This document shows, in pieces, positions 1 to 12,257 of a stretch of DNA of 64,000 nucleotides. This DNA is from Spirodela intermedia. Taxonomy: Eukaryota > Streptophyta > Magnoliopsida > Alismatales > Araceae. The notes beneath the pieces were generated by a model. That model was given only the letters and a program-made list of their open reading frames with translations. It searched no databases and was not told the DNA's origin. How positions within the stretch are numbered: position 1 is the first letter of the stretch; every line of letters begins with the position of its first letter. Position numbers and translations under genes: made by a program. The DNA is taken from positions 3,730,759 to 3,794,758 of the forward strand of contig LR746266.1 of NCBI GenBank assembly GCA_902729315.2, read 5' to 3'.

Positions 1-1175
1 CTATGACAGATGAAATTGCCTCTGAAGAACTGTTTAGATCCAAACCCTAACACGAACCAGAGAGAAAATAATCCAGACAAGTCAAATGAAGGAATTCAAG
101 CTGACTTAGAAAATTCGATCGTTCGCGTCTGATGCTAGCCTGGTTTTCAGGTGGTCTGATCTTGAATAAACGTCGGACTCGTAGGGTTTCCTCCGTTTGA
201 GAATCAGGCTTCACCTTCTTCCTCGAGATCGCCTCAAATGTCATGCTTCTGCAAAACCCTAGCTGTCGTTCACCGATCACGATGATACCTGACAGAGCCT
301 AACGGCCCATCATCCCCCCCACTGAAGCCTCTCCAAGTTCTCGAGCTCGACTGTTTCAGAAGGTTATAGATCCACAGTTCTTGCCACGAGAGGGGAAGGA
401 AGGATAGGGATCCTACGAATGGAGTCTCCGATGGGACATCTGCGAACAGAAGCCCAGCGGCGCGAGCTATTGACTAGAACCCTAGATTTTAAAGGTAAGG
501 GTGACATTGGAAGAAAGAGAGGGGGGCAAAAGAAGGGTTTTGGAGAGCAAAGGGGAGATCGCGCAGGCTGAAAGGAAAAGCATGCCTCGATGATTCTTTG
601 AAACCTCAGTCGTCAACTATCATGACACCAGGTGAGCTTTATTTCTCAGGTTTCTTTACAGAGAAAGGAAGATTGATACGAAAAAGTAGCCCTAGACCTC
701 GGAGGTGAGACATCCGGGGAGTCCTCAGGCGGAGAGGTATAGTTGCTTCTTGCGAACCCTAAAGGATTATGAACAGGAAGAAGTAAAGTTCAGAGAGAGA
801 GAGAGAGAGAGAGAGGAATCTACTGAGAGTTCTCAATAGAAAAAACTAGATCTGGAAACCTGACGGAAAGTAAACAACCAAGAATCTGCACCGAGAGAAG
901 GCGATCGGTATAACAAGGATGTCCCGAGTTCCTTTTCCACCCTTGCTTCGTGTATTTTGGGGCTCGTACAGTGGTTCTTTTGTGTGATGATATACACACA
1001 ATTTGCACAGATTTCGCACAAAATGAATCGGCAAGCTTGCCGATACGCGCAGAAAGACAGACACTCGTACTCGTCTGATTCTTCCTGGGTGAACACAGAC
1101 TCGTATTTCCCGGGAAATTTCCTGCAAGAAGGAGAGCGGAAGGGCTGGGAGGACCGTGGTCATTCAGGTGATCAC
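1..1175 (-). other. Intron 1 of the MADS-box gene (continues off the left edge)
   Basis: This stretch lies downstream, in the sense direction, of MADS exon 1 and begins with GTGATC at its donor. I see no exon with keratin-like (K) domain coding potential in it, so the first intron is at least 1.17 kb, which is usual for SEP-type genes. It contains a short GA tract at about 793-814. The open frames here are not conserved-looking. Confidence 0.6.
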
Positions 1176-1357
1176 CTGTTGCTGCTGAACTCATAAAGCC
1201 TGCCGCGGTTGGAGAAGATGATCAAGGACACGTCCGCATCGCAGAGCACGGAGAGCTCATAGGCCTTCTTCAGCAGGCCGTTCCGCCGTTTGGCGAACGT
1301 CACCTGCCTGTTTATCTTGTTCTCGATCCGCTTCAGCTCCACCCTCCCCCTCCCCAT
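1176..1357 (-). CDS. MADS-box transcription factor, SEPALLATA/AGL6-like, exon 1 only (5' partial gene)
   Basis: The exon encodes 60 full codons plus two bases and begins with an ATG at 1357. The product starts [20 protein letters not shown] and is a complete DNA-binding MADS domain, with the [20 protein letters not shown] core typical of SEP-class proteins. MADS proteins bind CArG boxes as dimers in the nucleus, and SEP proteins bridge floral quartets. The exon ends in YEFSSN plus AG, with a GTGATC donor at 1175-1174. At 182 nt it is one codon shorter than the 185 nt usual for SEP/AGL6 first exons, the missing codon being in the Ser-rich end. Exons 2-8 (I, K and C regions) must lie left of the window. 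A possible TATA (sense CTATAAGG) is at 1404-1411. SEP is favoured over AGL6 by FAKRR, but the exact clade cannot be settled from this exon. Confidence 0.9.
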
Positions 1358-1370
1358 CTCTTCTTCTCAA

Positions 1371-1402
1371 CCTCTCTCTCTCTCTCTCCCTCTCCTCCCT
1401 CC
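1371..1402. repeat. CT-rich tract in the MADS leader/promoter
   Basis: A (CT)n tract directly upstream of the MADS ATG. In the sense direction it is GA, so it could serve as a GAGA/BPC-type element or part of a purine-rich leader. Only the repeat itself is seen. Confidence 0.6.
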
Positions 1403-1583
1403 TCCTTATAGCGCCCTCTCCCCTTTCGTTTCCTCCTAATCAATCCCAAAATGGAAAATCCCCCGGCGTTTACCGCAAACCATCTTGATTATACCAACTG
1501 TTAGGTGGAGCAGACGATGCAGATCGTCCTGGGGAAGGAGGCCCTTCTCTTCCGCCCTCCTGCGGCCTTCACACCATTCTCTT

Positions 1584-1592
1584 AGAGAGAGA

Positions 1593-1637
<45 letters not shown>
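1584..1637. repeat. (GA)n microsatellite upstream of the MADS gene
   Basis: About 54 bp of almost pure GA dinucleotides, 230 bp upstream of the MADS start codon. BPC/GAGA-binding proteins are known to bind such tracts in plant homeotic genes; that role is inference here. Confidence 0.8.
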
Positions 1638-1965
1638 TAGTGATGCACTGAACAGTGGAGGAGAAAGTCGATGCCTTTTCCGATTTTCACGGCCGAAGGT
1701 ATTAGAGAGACGCTTGCTGTCCGAAAGGACCCCGCTGCCAAAACCTTAAACCGTCCGACCTCTTCAGAACACGTGTCGTACCCTACGCGGCGGATGGCGT
1801 CTTGTCCCGCCGCAAAGCAGCCTGATTGGCTAGATTTCCTTTGGATTCATCTCGGAAAGCGGGCCAACCATATCAAAAGGAAGCAATGTGAGCCAAAGGA
1901 AGCTCTGTAAAAGCCCAAATAGACAAACATTCATATTGGGCCCACGGTTAATTCGGCCCAAAAAT

Positions 1966-2328
1966 TCAGGGGAGGGGGGAAGAAGATGAGGGGAGCTTGC
2001 CGGAGCAGAGAGGGCATGGGATACGGCCCTTAGATCGGCACTCCGGGCAGGGCGGCCGCGCCGCGGTGGCGCTCCGTTCGTCCGATGGATTCGGCAGAAA
2101 TGGGAGGCCGAAGAGCAGCCCTCCGCCGCTGACGACGCCGGCGCCGCCGCATTTCGAGCAGGGTATCACTCTGAGGTCGCCGCATCTCGAGCACATACGA
2201 AGAGACCTGCGAACACGACGACGCTCGAACGAATTGAAGCAGTGCAGATGAAGGAAGGAGGGAAGGAAAGCACATGAAATTCCCAAGCCCCAATTCTCAG
2301 AGAGGCCGCCGCAGTTCTGCTTCCCCTT

Positions 2329-2361
<33 letters not shown>

Positions 2362-2529
2362 GAAGCACTGGAACCCTAGGATTATCAGGAAGGGAGGAGG
2401 GGGGAGAGAGAAGTACCTCCGTTGGGAAGCAGAGATGAATGCGTCCACTCTGGGAGCGGCGACGGTGGCGGCGAGAAGCAGAGCTCCCACCGCCATCCCC
2501 GCCACCTCGCTCGCAGTCACGTTATCCAT
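1966..2529 (-). CDS. Small DnaJ-type (four CxxC) zinc-finger protein, SSUH2/BSD2-like
   Basis: Two exons, 2417-2529 and 1966-2206, encode about 117 aa. The donor is GGAG|GTACTT and the acceptor TTCGCAG|GTCTC, with an Arg codon split across the junction. The N-terminus has a hydrophobic run (VAGMAVGALLLAATVAA) that could be a membrane anchor or targeting signal. The second exon has four Cys pairs: CSRC, CSKCGGAG, CPEC and CPLCSGK. These resemble the cysteine-rich zinc-binding domain of DnaJ, without a J domain. Proteins of this kind in plants (BSD2, PSA2, SSUH2-like) act as chaperones or thiol-disulfide factors, often in plastids. The family assignment rests on the CxxC pattern and on the RRSL-MC-RCG context. 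The 209-bp intron carries a (GA)n tract at about 2331-2352. Substrate and compartment cannot be told. Confidence 0.75.
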
Positions 2530-3173
2530 CTCCGATCCGCCCGCGCCTACCCGCCTTCTCTGGCGTTGGTGAAGCAGAACATATCGGGCTGCTGAGTTTG
2601 CGTCTCACAAAATAAAATACCGTAAAATATTTTAAAATGATTTCTTTTTAATAAAATTAACTGATCTTTTGATTCTATCAGGCCGTCGACCATCCAAATA
2701 TTTCAAGAACACCCATGATATTTTAATCGCCTGTTTTATTCATTATTTCTTATTTTAAAACATACGCTTCCATTCACTGCCACTAATATTTATAATTAAC
2801 ATAATAATTAATCAGACGAGAATATATTGCATCGATTTTGCTATTGACTCCCCATTCTAACATTTTTTTTCTCCGGAAAAAAAAAAGAGGCAAAATTACA
2901 CCGAATATGATTGACCCACTAATTATAATCGCCTGTTTTATTCATTATTTCCTAATTTAAAAAATACGATTCCATTCACATTTATAACAAAAAAAATAAT
3001 AATCAGACGAGAATATATTGCATCGATTTTATTATTGATTCTCCATTTTCCTCCGGAAGAAAAAAAAAATTATGCAAAATTAGGGCAAAATTGTCACAGC
3101 TAAAAGAATAATCAGGGCAAGAAGAGCACTCATTTTTCCTTCTATTAGCCATCAAAAAAATTCCGAGAAGGGA
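2530..3173. other. AT-rich spacer between the zinc-finger and PPR genes
   Basis: No gene is seen. It holds the direct duplication listed separately and, on its right side, the presumed 3' UTR of the minus-strand PPR gene. Confidence 0.6.
2724..3083. repeat. Direct tandem duplication, period about 212 bp
   Basis: The segment starting TAATCGCCTGTTTTATTCAT at 2724 recurs at 2936. Both copies run through AATCAGACGAGAATATATTGC and CTCCGG followed by a poly-A stretch, ending in GCAAAATTA. The copies differ by substitutions and small indels, so the duplication is not recent. Confidence 0.8.
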
Positions 3174-5996
3174 TCAGGTTTTGAGCTGCTCCAAGAGCCT
3201 CAGAAGGCTGTAAGTCTCTGCATCAGGCCTGGCCCCGCTCAAGATCATCTTCTTCAACAGAGTGGGATCATATACCTTGGCTTTAATGTGAGCCCTCAAG
3301 AGGGTGTTGTGCACAAAGGCATACCTTGAATACCTGCATTCTCTGAGCTCCTGGAAGCAAACCCTAGCCTTCTCCAGGTCCCCCATCTCCGCAAGCTCCT
3401 CCAGCATCAGGTTGGTCGTCTCCAACCATGGGGTTGACCTTCTGACCTGAAAACTGACGGCCCTGTCCGCCCCCATCTCAAGGGCTCTCATGGCCTCCTT
3501 CCTCCGGCCGGCCTTCAAGCAGCCCAGCGCCAGGTGGCGGAACGTGATGGCATTCGGGTCGCAGCCGGTCAACACCATCTCCTTCAACAGCTTCGACGCC
3601 CTCCCCAACAACCCACTTCTGCAGTAAACCGATATCATTGAGTTGAACCGCCTCGTTGACTTTGAGTCTCGGGTGGACCTCATTTCCCTCCAGAGCTCCT
3701 CGCTCCGGTCAACCCGGTTCACCCTCCCAAACGCCTCGATGGCAAGGCAGAAGCTCTGGGATCTGACGTGCGGAAGCTCCTGAACAGCCCGCCAGGTCCT
3801 CTCCAGCTCCTTCTCCCTGCCCAGGCAGCCATACAAGATGAGCAGAACATCCAGCGTTGACCAGTTGCTACCCGATTTAGCATCTTCAATGGCTTCCACA
3901 TAGGCCTCGGCGGCCACATATAGCCTTGCCGCCACATGGGCCATCGCCAGAATCCCATAAGTGATCTCATTCGGCACGGCCTCGGACTTCTTCATGTCGG
4001 CAAAGACCTTGGAGAGGCCCTCGATGTTGTGTTCGTCGGCCTCCAGCTTCAGGAGGATATTGAAGGTCGATGTGTGCATGGGAACCCCGTCGGCCTTCAT
4101 CTGGATCAGTATCTTTGGGACCATCTTCCTGCGATCTGGGGACGAATGGAGGATGATCAGGCGGTTGTATATGTAAGGAGAGATGGGGAGGGCCAGCTCT
4201 CTCATCCTCTTCATGTAGGCCAGTGGGAGCCGGACCAGGCCCTTGTCAAGGCAGGCCATGACCAGGTTGTTGTAGAGCAGCTCGTTCTGGTGCTCGGTGG
4301 GGATGCGGGCGAAGAGCCCTTCGCCGGATGAGATCCCGTGGAGTTTAATGGTGAACTCGAGGAGGAAAGCGTAGTCCAGCTCCTTCAGCTTGTAGGGCCT
4401 CTCTCTCATCACCCACTCCATAACCTGTCAATGGAAGATCCCAAGGACTCAGTCACTGGAACTGGTGGGCATTCCTCATGTCATTGTGTAGCACTGTATT
4501 TTCGGAAATAAGAGGGGAGCTGTGATCTCTGGTTCAGGCTATAATGAGGAAACTGTGGGAATTTCTCTCTCTCTAACACAGAGAAAAGGATAATCGGTTT
4601 ACTGGGCAATTCGAGGTGATCTGTTTTCCAAGTTTCATGAAGAAAAACAGATCAAACTCACTGCTCAGAGATCCTTCAATCTCTGTGATGAATCAGCTGT
4701 CATCATTCCATGATTCAAAGCCTTTGGATCACAGCATCTCCAGACAAAACAATTTGATGCAGGAAAAGTGTGATCAACCTATATGAATTCGTTATGTGAA
4801 AATATCTTGATTCAGTACCACCTTGCCCAGCTTAACCTGGGGCCTGGTGTGTCGAAATAAAGTATGATAAAAAAGCTGGGTTCAGGGAAAATATTGGGAA
4901 AGCATTTCTTCCATGTGGGGCATCCAAAATAAGACAAAATGATTGAATTAGAGAAGAAGGAACATAGTCGAAAACTAAACTAGGTGGGAATCACACAAGA
5001 GGAAAATTCAAGAGCTCTAGCCAGATGCGGTCAAGTGTTTATATTCTAGCAGAGAATTTATTCCCCATGTTTGAAATCAAATAAATCGCCCGTTATTTCC
5101 TTCTGAAATAAGATGATGCCTAAGATTTTGGAGAGATTAAAAATGGATTTCTTTAGCAGAGATCAGTGATCGGCCTCTAAGGGTTGAACCTGACACTTCC
5201 AAATCATAAGCTACATGAAACCAGAGCTACCAATGAAGATACTGGACAAGTAAGAGATGAATCCACAGTCATACTATACGCAAGATATAAGCAACACCAG
5301 ATGTTGCGTTAATTAACTGATAAAAAAATGATGAAAATTTTGAAATAAATAGTGATAAAGAGGCTGAATGAACACGGAGAACGCAATTCTACCAAAAATG
5401 GCAGATAAATGCTCTCTAAAATATTCTCAAACTCTTAGAGACTTTATCTTCGTCAAGTGACACAATCCAAAGACATTGTCGCTGCTGACAAGTGTTGAAA
5501 CCCTAGAAAAACCAGGCATCAGAAGGGAGAATCCGATCGCTTGAACCACGAGGACCAAGGTACAAAGGACCCGCAGACATCTTACTGACCATAAATTGAC
5601 GCGATGCGAGGAAGCTAATTTCACCTCGAGCGCCCTCTTGTTCATTCTCAGCTTCCTCAGCCTGTTGATCGCGTGAAATATGTCGCCTCTGTGGATCGGA
5701 AACCCGTCCCCCATCCAACTCTGGAATGCGGACACGACGGACTGTCCTTTCGAGAGCCTCTCCACCCTCGAAGAGAGCATGTCGCTCCGCTCCTCCGGAA
5801 AATGGTATTCGTCGTCTAGATGAGGTACAATGAGCGACGGATGAGGCGGCAGCGGCGGCGACGGCGGTGTCGGCGTAGACGAGGGAAGGAGCCCAGATTC
5901 GGACGAGGTCCCCAGGGTCCGGACGATCAACCGGAAACAGATATCACCCCTCCGTCTGTAGCAGCACCGGAGAAGGGATGCCTCCCGGAATCTCAT
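3174..5996 (-). CDS. P-type pentatricopeptide repeat protein, At1g07590-like, organellar
   Basis: Two exons: 5625-5996 (124 codons, ATG at 5996) and 3174-4424 (417 codons including stop), giving 540 aa. The donor is CTCGAG|GTGAAA and the acceptor TGACAG|GTT, phase 0. The 1.2-kb intron separates RALE from VMEWVMRERPY, a junction that reads straight through in Arabidopsis At1g07590 (534 aa as I recall it). The N-terminus (MRFREASLLRCCYRRRGD) is Arg rich and lacks acidic residues over the first 15 positions, as in a mitochondrial presequence. About ten degenerate 35-residue helical-hairpin repeats follow, for example NEITYGILAMAHVAA and NAITFRHLALGCLKAG, with no E/DYW tail. P-class PPR proteins bind organellar RNA for stability, splicing or translation; the RNA target is unknown. 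An upstream in-frame GTG at 6095 is not a credible start. Confidence 0.9.
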
Positions 5997-8900
5997 CGCT
6001 CGCAGCGACAGCCCGCGGCGGAAGAAGGCACCAGGAAGAGTACCTAAGCGCTTCCCTCGGGTGGGCTTCAAAGAGCAGTTTTTTTCTCTCTCCACCCCTT
6101 TCTCGCGTACCTTTATTCTAGGAACCTCATTTTAATAATTTTAGTACTTATGCCCATGACGTGGTTTAAATGATTTAACCTAGAAAATAGGATCTACAAT
6201 TACATCACACTATGCTCTAAATATTTTCATTTGGTTAAATTTTGATTTATTATTTTATAATATCCTGAAAAAAACCATTTTTTTCATACTTTTTAGTAAA
6301 TATGATTTGGTTATTTTTATTTATTTAAATAAGATTCATATATTTTATATTTGATATACCATTATTATTATGTGACATTGAACACATAGGGTAAGAACAG
6401 GGGCTCTTATAATGTGTGAGGAGGGTTGACGACTTCCCACCCCACCGAAGAACTGTGGAGGCACCAAGTGGGGAGGGTTCCCAGCAGGTAGGTGTAGATG
6501 AGCTGTATGGGCATGCTACATGGGCAGGCCTATGTAGCAACGTGTCTAGGCATGCAATATTGGCACTAAACTTAGTACTACCACCTACATATAGACATGT
6601 TGAATAATTTGCAAATGCATATAGAGCCAAATGGGTCATGCACATGATATGTTGTGCATTGAAGTGTGCTCCAATAAACAATACATGTGAAATGAGCCCA
6701 TAGAGGTCCATAGGGGTAAAACTAGAGACGTATGCATGAAACTCCACAAGCTTGTAGTTACTCGTCTACCAATGCTAGTAGCTCTCAAGCTATTGCTACT
6801 AGCGGCAATTTACCATAAATAATACCCCATATAAGAATATAATAATAATTAATAAGTAATTTACAACTGTAAGTACATAGCTTCTTTTGAGTGTGGAGCG
6901 TGTAACTGTTGGAGCAACACCCTTCTTATGAGTGATTTGTTGTAGATTATATCACATTATTTTTTTACATTTTCAAGGGTTTGATAAAGCTGAAAATAGA
7001 TGATTTAAAAATTAATTTCAAACATTTCCTTTTATAGGAAATATTTCTGTTTCTTTACAGTCCCATGATTAGAAATATTATACTTTTTAGTCATTTTAAT
7101 GTTAGTTGTGAGATCTAAATGACAAGTTTCCAATCCATTATGATGGTATGAGTGTGGGTAGTGTTTTACATACTATGGTCAATGGAGCATGTGTGTGCAC
7201 TATTTCACATGCCACAAACGCTATAGCTTAGGTTTGGGAACTACATTGCTTTCTACTTTTTCTTTTTTCACCTCACTCTAAGCTAAGTCAAATCCTACTT
7301 AAAACCCAAGTAAAAATGATATTTAATTTATATGCAACTTTTATAAATGTTAATATAGCATGATTATGATGTCTCTGAGTAAAAAAAGATAAGGATGTGA
7401 TGATACAAATGACCATTTTACCCTTGCATATCATATGTCTCATCAAAGTTCATGTGACAAAAAAATCAAGCATGCTCCCCAATATTAAGAATGATGATGA
7501 GGCTGACACAAGGCCAAAAAGAAGCATGCCTAACCATACCTCATAGCAATTGGTATTGTAGCCAATGAGGGATGTGAAATGATAATATAGTGTAAAACTC
7601 AACATATGGGTTCACCACATTGTGAGAGATCTCAATCAGCGCCTTATAGCAATGTAAACACCCAAGAGGTAAGAGGTCACATTCAAAACTATGTTCCTAT
7701 AAAAAAAATGTCTTGCATCAGCCTATATGTATCATACTATGTTCAACCAATACTTATCAAATCAAATATTTTCATAATAAAGTTCGACTTACAACTCATT
7801 CTTGTAAATAATCTATGGGTGTTGTGACATGACTCGTACCAGTTCTACGACACATTATTTGCACGAGTATATGAAGCAATCATTAATGTTGGATATCAAG
7901 AATAAATATGCTGAAGGCAAGTTATTTCGTTCTATGGTGGGGCTTGGACGTGGCACATAGAAGAGATTTTCACCATGAAGGTTGACAACTAAACTAATGT
8001 CAAGGTGGAGCACCGAGATGATAACATTGGGAGATGAAGGAACAACCACAAGGTAGACGTGGGAAAGAATTTAAAGGGGCTCAAAGAGCCTTGTTTGACT
8101 GGATAGGGCATAAGTAGGCCTCAAATGCATTATTAGCCGTGCCAAAATGTGAGTGCTACAGCGCCAAATTTTATATTACCCAAAACATGCCAACTCGAGA
8201 GCTGAGGAACTCACAAATACGCCTCAAAAAAGGACCAACGAACACGTGGTACAGCCTCAAAGTGTGCATGATGATAGATGCATGGGCAGACAATAACTCG
8301 ACGACTCGCCATCATGCAACATCATAAATGCTTGCAGATGTGGATGGAGCAAACGGGAAAGAACATGCAACAATATAATATTTAAAGTAGATGGAAGTTC
8401 TATGAACACATGAGACCATCTCTGTTGTCAATAATTAACTCAATGCTAGTTACAATCGAATAGAGGTGGGGCGCGGTATAGGCCTTCGACAAAGGCTCCA
8501 TGCATCTCTAGAGCTCCCAATCTCCACCTGATTTCCCTCTCTTTGCTGGGGAGGAGCAGGAGAGGAGGATGGAGGAGCGGGCTGCGACCCAGCCACTTGG
8601 CTCATTTCCCTCCGAGAGGGGGGGACCGGGCCAACGGGCCTATTGTTTTTCCCGGTGGTTTTTCTCCGGCAGTAAAAGAGAAGAGAGCGATACAAGAAGA
8701 CAAGGCCATCAACAGGTCAACGGAGATCAGTGGACGACGATGACGAATAGGCCTGTCCTGCTGAGGGGTCTCTGTGGCTCAAGGCAATAGTTCTCTGCGG
8801 CGGCGGCGACAGACTACATATCCTTGAGGAGGGAGGGGGGCGGCTGTGGACCCTGAGGGCCTCCGGGCCAGCTCCAATTTGGCTGAACTAGCCGACATTG

Positions 8901-9330
8901 TCTTCGTTCTGTCCCTCTTCGATCCTTTTTTTAATTTAGTGTGCATGAAGCTCTGGGGAAGGAGGGGTGGGCGGGGAGACCAAATTCGATGTATATAGAT
9001 GGAGGAGGAAAAGATTCCTTCTTGAATCCTCCTCGTTTACCGACTGGTCGACCAGATGCCGAAAAGAAAGGTGAGAACCGTAGGTTGGCCGGAGATACGG
9101 GGCGGAGGCGGCGGTAGAGGAAGACCAGACATACGGCTGTCCATCTCTCTCAGCCCCACCAGACGAATGAAGAACCCGGGGGTGAGTCTGCCAGATGGAT
9201 TTGGAAACCCCCCGACCTTTTCAGACCCCCAAGAGCTTGCATCTGCCCCCTGCTTTCACCATCGTCGGAGTCGGTATCTTATCACTCTGTTGGACATTAT
9301 TACATAATGTCCCCCTACCTCTCTCTCTCT
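5997..9330. other. AT-rich intergenic DNA
   Basis: No gene is recognised. The PPR promoter lies at the left end and a GC-rich ~900-bp block (about 8455-9290) at the right, directly upstream of the BIG GRAIN 1-like gene. Open frames inside are short, overlap on both strands and lack family motifs. Parts of 6400-8440 could be decayed transposon, but no terminal or coding motif is visible. Confidence 0.5.
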
Positions 9331-9333
9331 CTC

Positions 9334-9340
9334 TATAAAT
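9334..9340 (+). promoter_or_regulatory. TATA box of the BIG GRAIN 1-like gene
   Basis: TATAAAT follows a CT-rich pyrimidine patch (9318-9333) and lies 91 bp before the ATG at 9431. TATA box plus Y patch is a common plant core promoter layout. Confidence 0.6.
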
Positions 9341-9430
9341 TTATCTGCGTGTGCATGTTATGCACCTTTATATATATGTTGAAAGCTACACACAATCGAC
9401 CTACTCAGCTGTGATAGAAAACTCTCCAAC

Positions 9431-10126
9431 ATGAAGCAAGCCGACGAGCTCGACGTCTTCGAAGCGGCGAGTTACTACGCCGAAGCAGCAGACTCCGGGA
9501 CCGTCCAGGGAAGGTCGAACATGGTCGAGAAGGAGTGGAGAGGGGAGAGGAGGACAGAAGGGCCACCTCCTCGACAGAAGGTCAGAGACGAGAAGCCGAA
9601 GCAGCCCCTCACGCCTGGTGGTAGGTTAGCCAGCTTCTTGATCTCCTTCTTCCAACATGGTTCTTCCAGACAGAAGAAATCCGCACTCTCCATCCCCGGG
9701 AGAGCCAGTGTCTCCTGCAAACATGAGGACGAGGGAAGGTCAACGGGGAGGAGGAAGAGGAGAGTCAGCGAGTCGTCCTTGTTTGTCTACTCTTCGCGCT
9801 CTCCATGCAAGGTCAATGTGGACAAGAAGACCCATCATAAAAGCTGGCGCCGCGGCCCTTCCAAAGCTGCTTCAGGTGCACCGAGAGAGGTCTTCCATGG
9901 AGGAAGATCCGGCTATGGCGATCCTCTACGGGAGGGTGGCAGGAGGGTATCCATTAATGGGATGTCAGAGAAGGATAGCAGATTCTACTGCGAGAGCTTG
10001 CTGCAGTTCGAGGAAAGGAGCTTCTGGAGGAGGGGTGAGGAGGAGCAGGAGGGAGAGGATGGGTCGGAGAGCGACTCGAGCTCCGATTTGTTCGATCTGC
10101 CCAATTATGAATTGGTTCGCTTCTAG
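9431..10126 (+). CDS. BIG GRAIN 1-like protein
   Basis: A single uninterrupted 231-codon frame begins at the ATG following CTCTCCAAC and ends with TAG at 10126. Family hallmarks are ELDVFEAASYYAEAAD near the N-terminus, GGRLASFLISFFQHG at about residues 63-77, a Ser/Arg/Lys-rich low-complexity middle, and an acidic Ser-rich tail SESDSSSDLFDLPNYEL. BIG GRAIN 1 of rice is a small plant-specific membrane-associated positive regulator of auxin response and transport that affects grain and organ size; BG1-like genes are often intronless. The composition (long disordered basic stretches) fits. The assignment rests on short conserved blocks, so the subgroup is uncertain; the N-terminal DVFEAA block points to the E-type branch. 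Confidence 0.7.
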   Translation: MKQADELDVFEAASYYAEAADSGTVQGRSNMVEKEWRGERRTEGPPPRQKVRDEKPKQPLTPGGRLASFLISFFQHGSSRQKKSALSIPGRASVSCKHEDEGRSTGRRKRRVSESSLFVYSSRSPCKVNVDKKTHHKSWRRGPSKAASGAPREVFHGGRSGYGDPLREGGRRVSINGMSEKDSRFYCESLLQFEERSFWRRGEEEQEGEDGSESDSSSDLFDLPNYELVRF

Positions 10127-12205
10127 AGCGGACTTCCAGCCTAGGATTGTACTCTACTGCAAGCGCCATTGGTACTGGTCTGCGGAGAAGCTCGCCATAC
10201 TCGCATCTTCTCCCTCCGAGTTTTATGTTGCGATCGCCGGTTCCTTCTTCTCTCCGCGCCTCCGTTAGATTCTGGATTGGCTGTCGGATTAAACTCCGAG
10301 ACAGTTTTTTCGTTGTGAACAGTAAGATATGTGAACAGAATGCCTTTTCTTCTATCTTTCTCTGTCGTTCTCTCTCTTCCCATCCATCTATGTCTCTCTT
10401 TTTCCGTCCATCTCCGTCTCTCTATCTCTATCACTCAACATACCAGTACCTATCTATCCGTCTATGTACCTCTTACTTCCCCCCCCGACTCTCTTTCTCT
10501 TGCTGGGGGGAACGCACAGAGCCCGCTTTTCGAATGGCGAAAAGGTCCATCAAAGGAAGGCCGGGGTCCCATGACGGCCACCTACCTACCCGCGTGTTAC
10601 CCCGAAGTCTCCGGTGGACCGATTTCCACCTCTAAAACCTTATCCGCGGTGTCAGCCGACGACGGAAAAACGAAAGTCATCGGCGGAGCCCATTCTCAGT
10701 TGGATCCCCTCAGCAATTGGTGAAGTCCAGCGCGTTATCCACACTGACGGCGACTACCCTGGTTCAGCTCCCACGAGGATTTCACCCTCAAAGGATGAGT
10801 GGGGCAGATCGTCAGAGGGCAGGAGAGCCCCGCAGACTGGACAGGCGGCGCCACCACTCGCCGGTTCACCTGGAGGAAAAAGAGAAGGGTAATAGAGGAG
10901 GAACGCGGGATCAGGGCGAGCGGTGAGAGATGGATGACGAAGCTTGATAAATATTATAAATTAATTCATCATATGTAAATAAGTAAAACTTAGTTAGTTA
11001 AGTTATTTGTACCTAGTGCATTTACGGCAAATAAAGTTTTGGGTTTGAAGGGCGGATCAGGATTAGAATAATCCCATAAAAGGACAAGATCAGTTAAATC
11101 TAATGATTAAGTCATTATCATGCGGTTAATTGGAATCTTCACGCTGTATAATGACGAATAAAAATTGAATTAATTTCTCACGATCATTCATTAAAAATTA
11201 TGATGCATGACGGCGACGTGGCGAATTTTTTCCGATGTTCAAGGTGGCCTCACCTGGGCTCTCATTTAATAAAGAACGAATTTTTTTCACCTCTCCGGCG
11301 TATTTATTTGCGATGGAACTATGAAATATTTCAAACTTGTCTCTGAGCAAGTTCAGTCCAAAATTTCCGAATCTCCCATTTTCGAAGATCTGTACAAAGC
11401 GTAGATTTATACTGGGTCCTCTTCTTCTAGAACACGAAGGGGGAGACCAGAGAGGCTAACACAGCTCCGTGATCTGCCGCCGGCAGGGTGCCTAAGAATT
11501 CAGGTAAGACTGTTCTCTTTTTCATTCGACCGTCCTCCTCCAATCATAATGTTCCGACTGGTTCGATCGATCTTCGTTCAACCACCGTCGAGAATTCGCC
11601 GGAGCTTTCGCCGCGGATGGTGCAAGGCCGTGGCCGGAGCTTTCTGTCCCCGCTGACGGCCCGTACAACTGGAGGAGACGACGTGGTTTTTTCCCTGCCC
11701 GTTCTGGAAGGAAGAGAGAGGGAGAGACGTCGGAAGAGACGTGTGGGGCGCCGTTCGCCGCCGGTTTCTCCGAGAGATGATTGATGAGATGTGATGGGTG
11801 GAGAGTGGCTGGGGATGCCTGCGTCAATCCACGTGAGGTTTCGGTGCCGTGGGCCATCAGAAGCTACAGTCCTCGGCCTTCTGAGAACCCTCGGCGGGGA
11901 GAAAAGGGCGACAGTGGAGGAAATGGAGCTCCTGCCGTCGGCGCCTCTGAAGCCTTCCGGTCGCTCTCCCTCGGACTCTAAGGCGGCGAGGTTCTCGAGA
12001 AGGAGTGCTCTTAATTATTTCAGCCGCTCTACTGTTAGACGATCTTCGATTAGATGCAGATGACGGCGAGCTTCCGTCAATTATTACCCCTGAGATGACC
12101 CAGCTGCCTCTGACGATGATCATATGGGTGGAGTGATGTTTTGTGGAACCGCAGTGAGTGATTGAGAAAGGACAGCCTGCTCTTCCGGGTCGGTCCCCCC
12201 CTCCT

Positions 12206-12257
<52 letters not shown>

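Noticed and set aside
6093-6095. Upstream GTG start for the PPR gene
   Set aside because: GTG is not a normal plant start; the ATG at 5996 gives a mitochondrial-type presequence and the expected length.
11488-12123. Possible gene with a CAG|GTAAGA donor near 11504
   Set aside because: No ATG-initiated conserved frame precedes it and no matching downstream exon was found.
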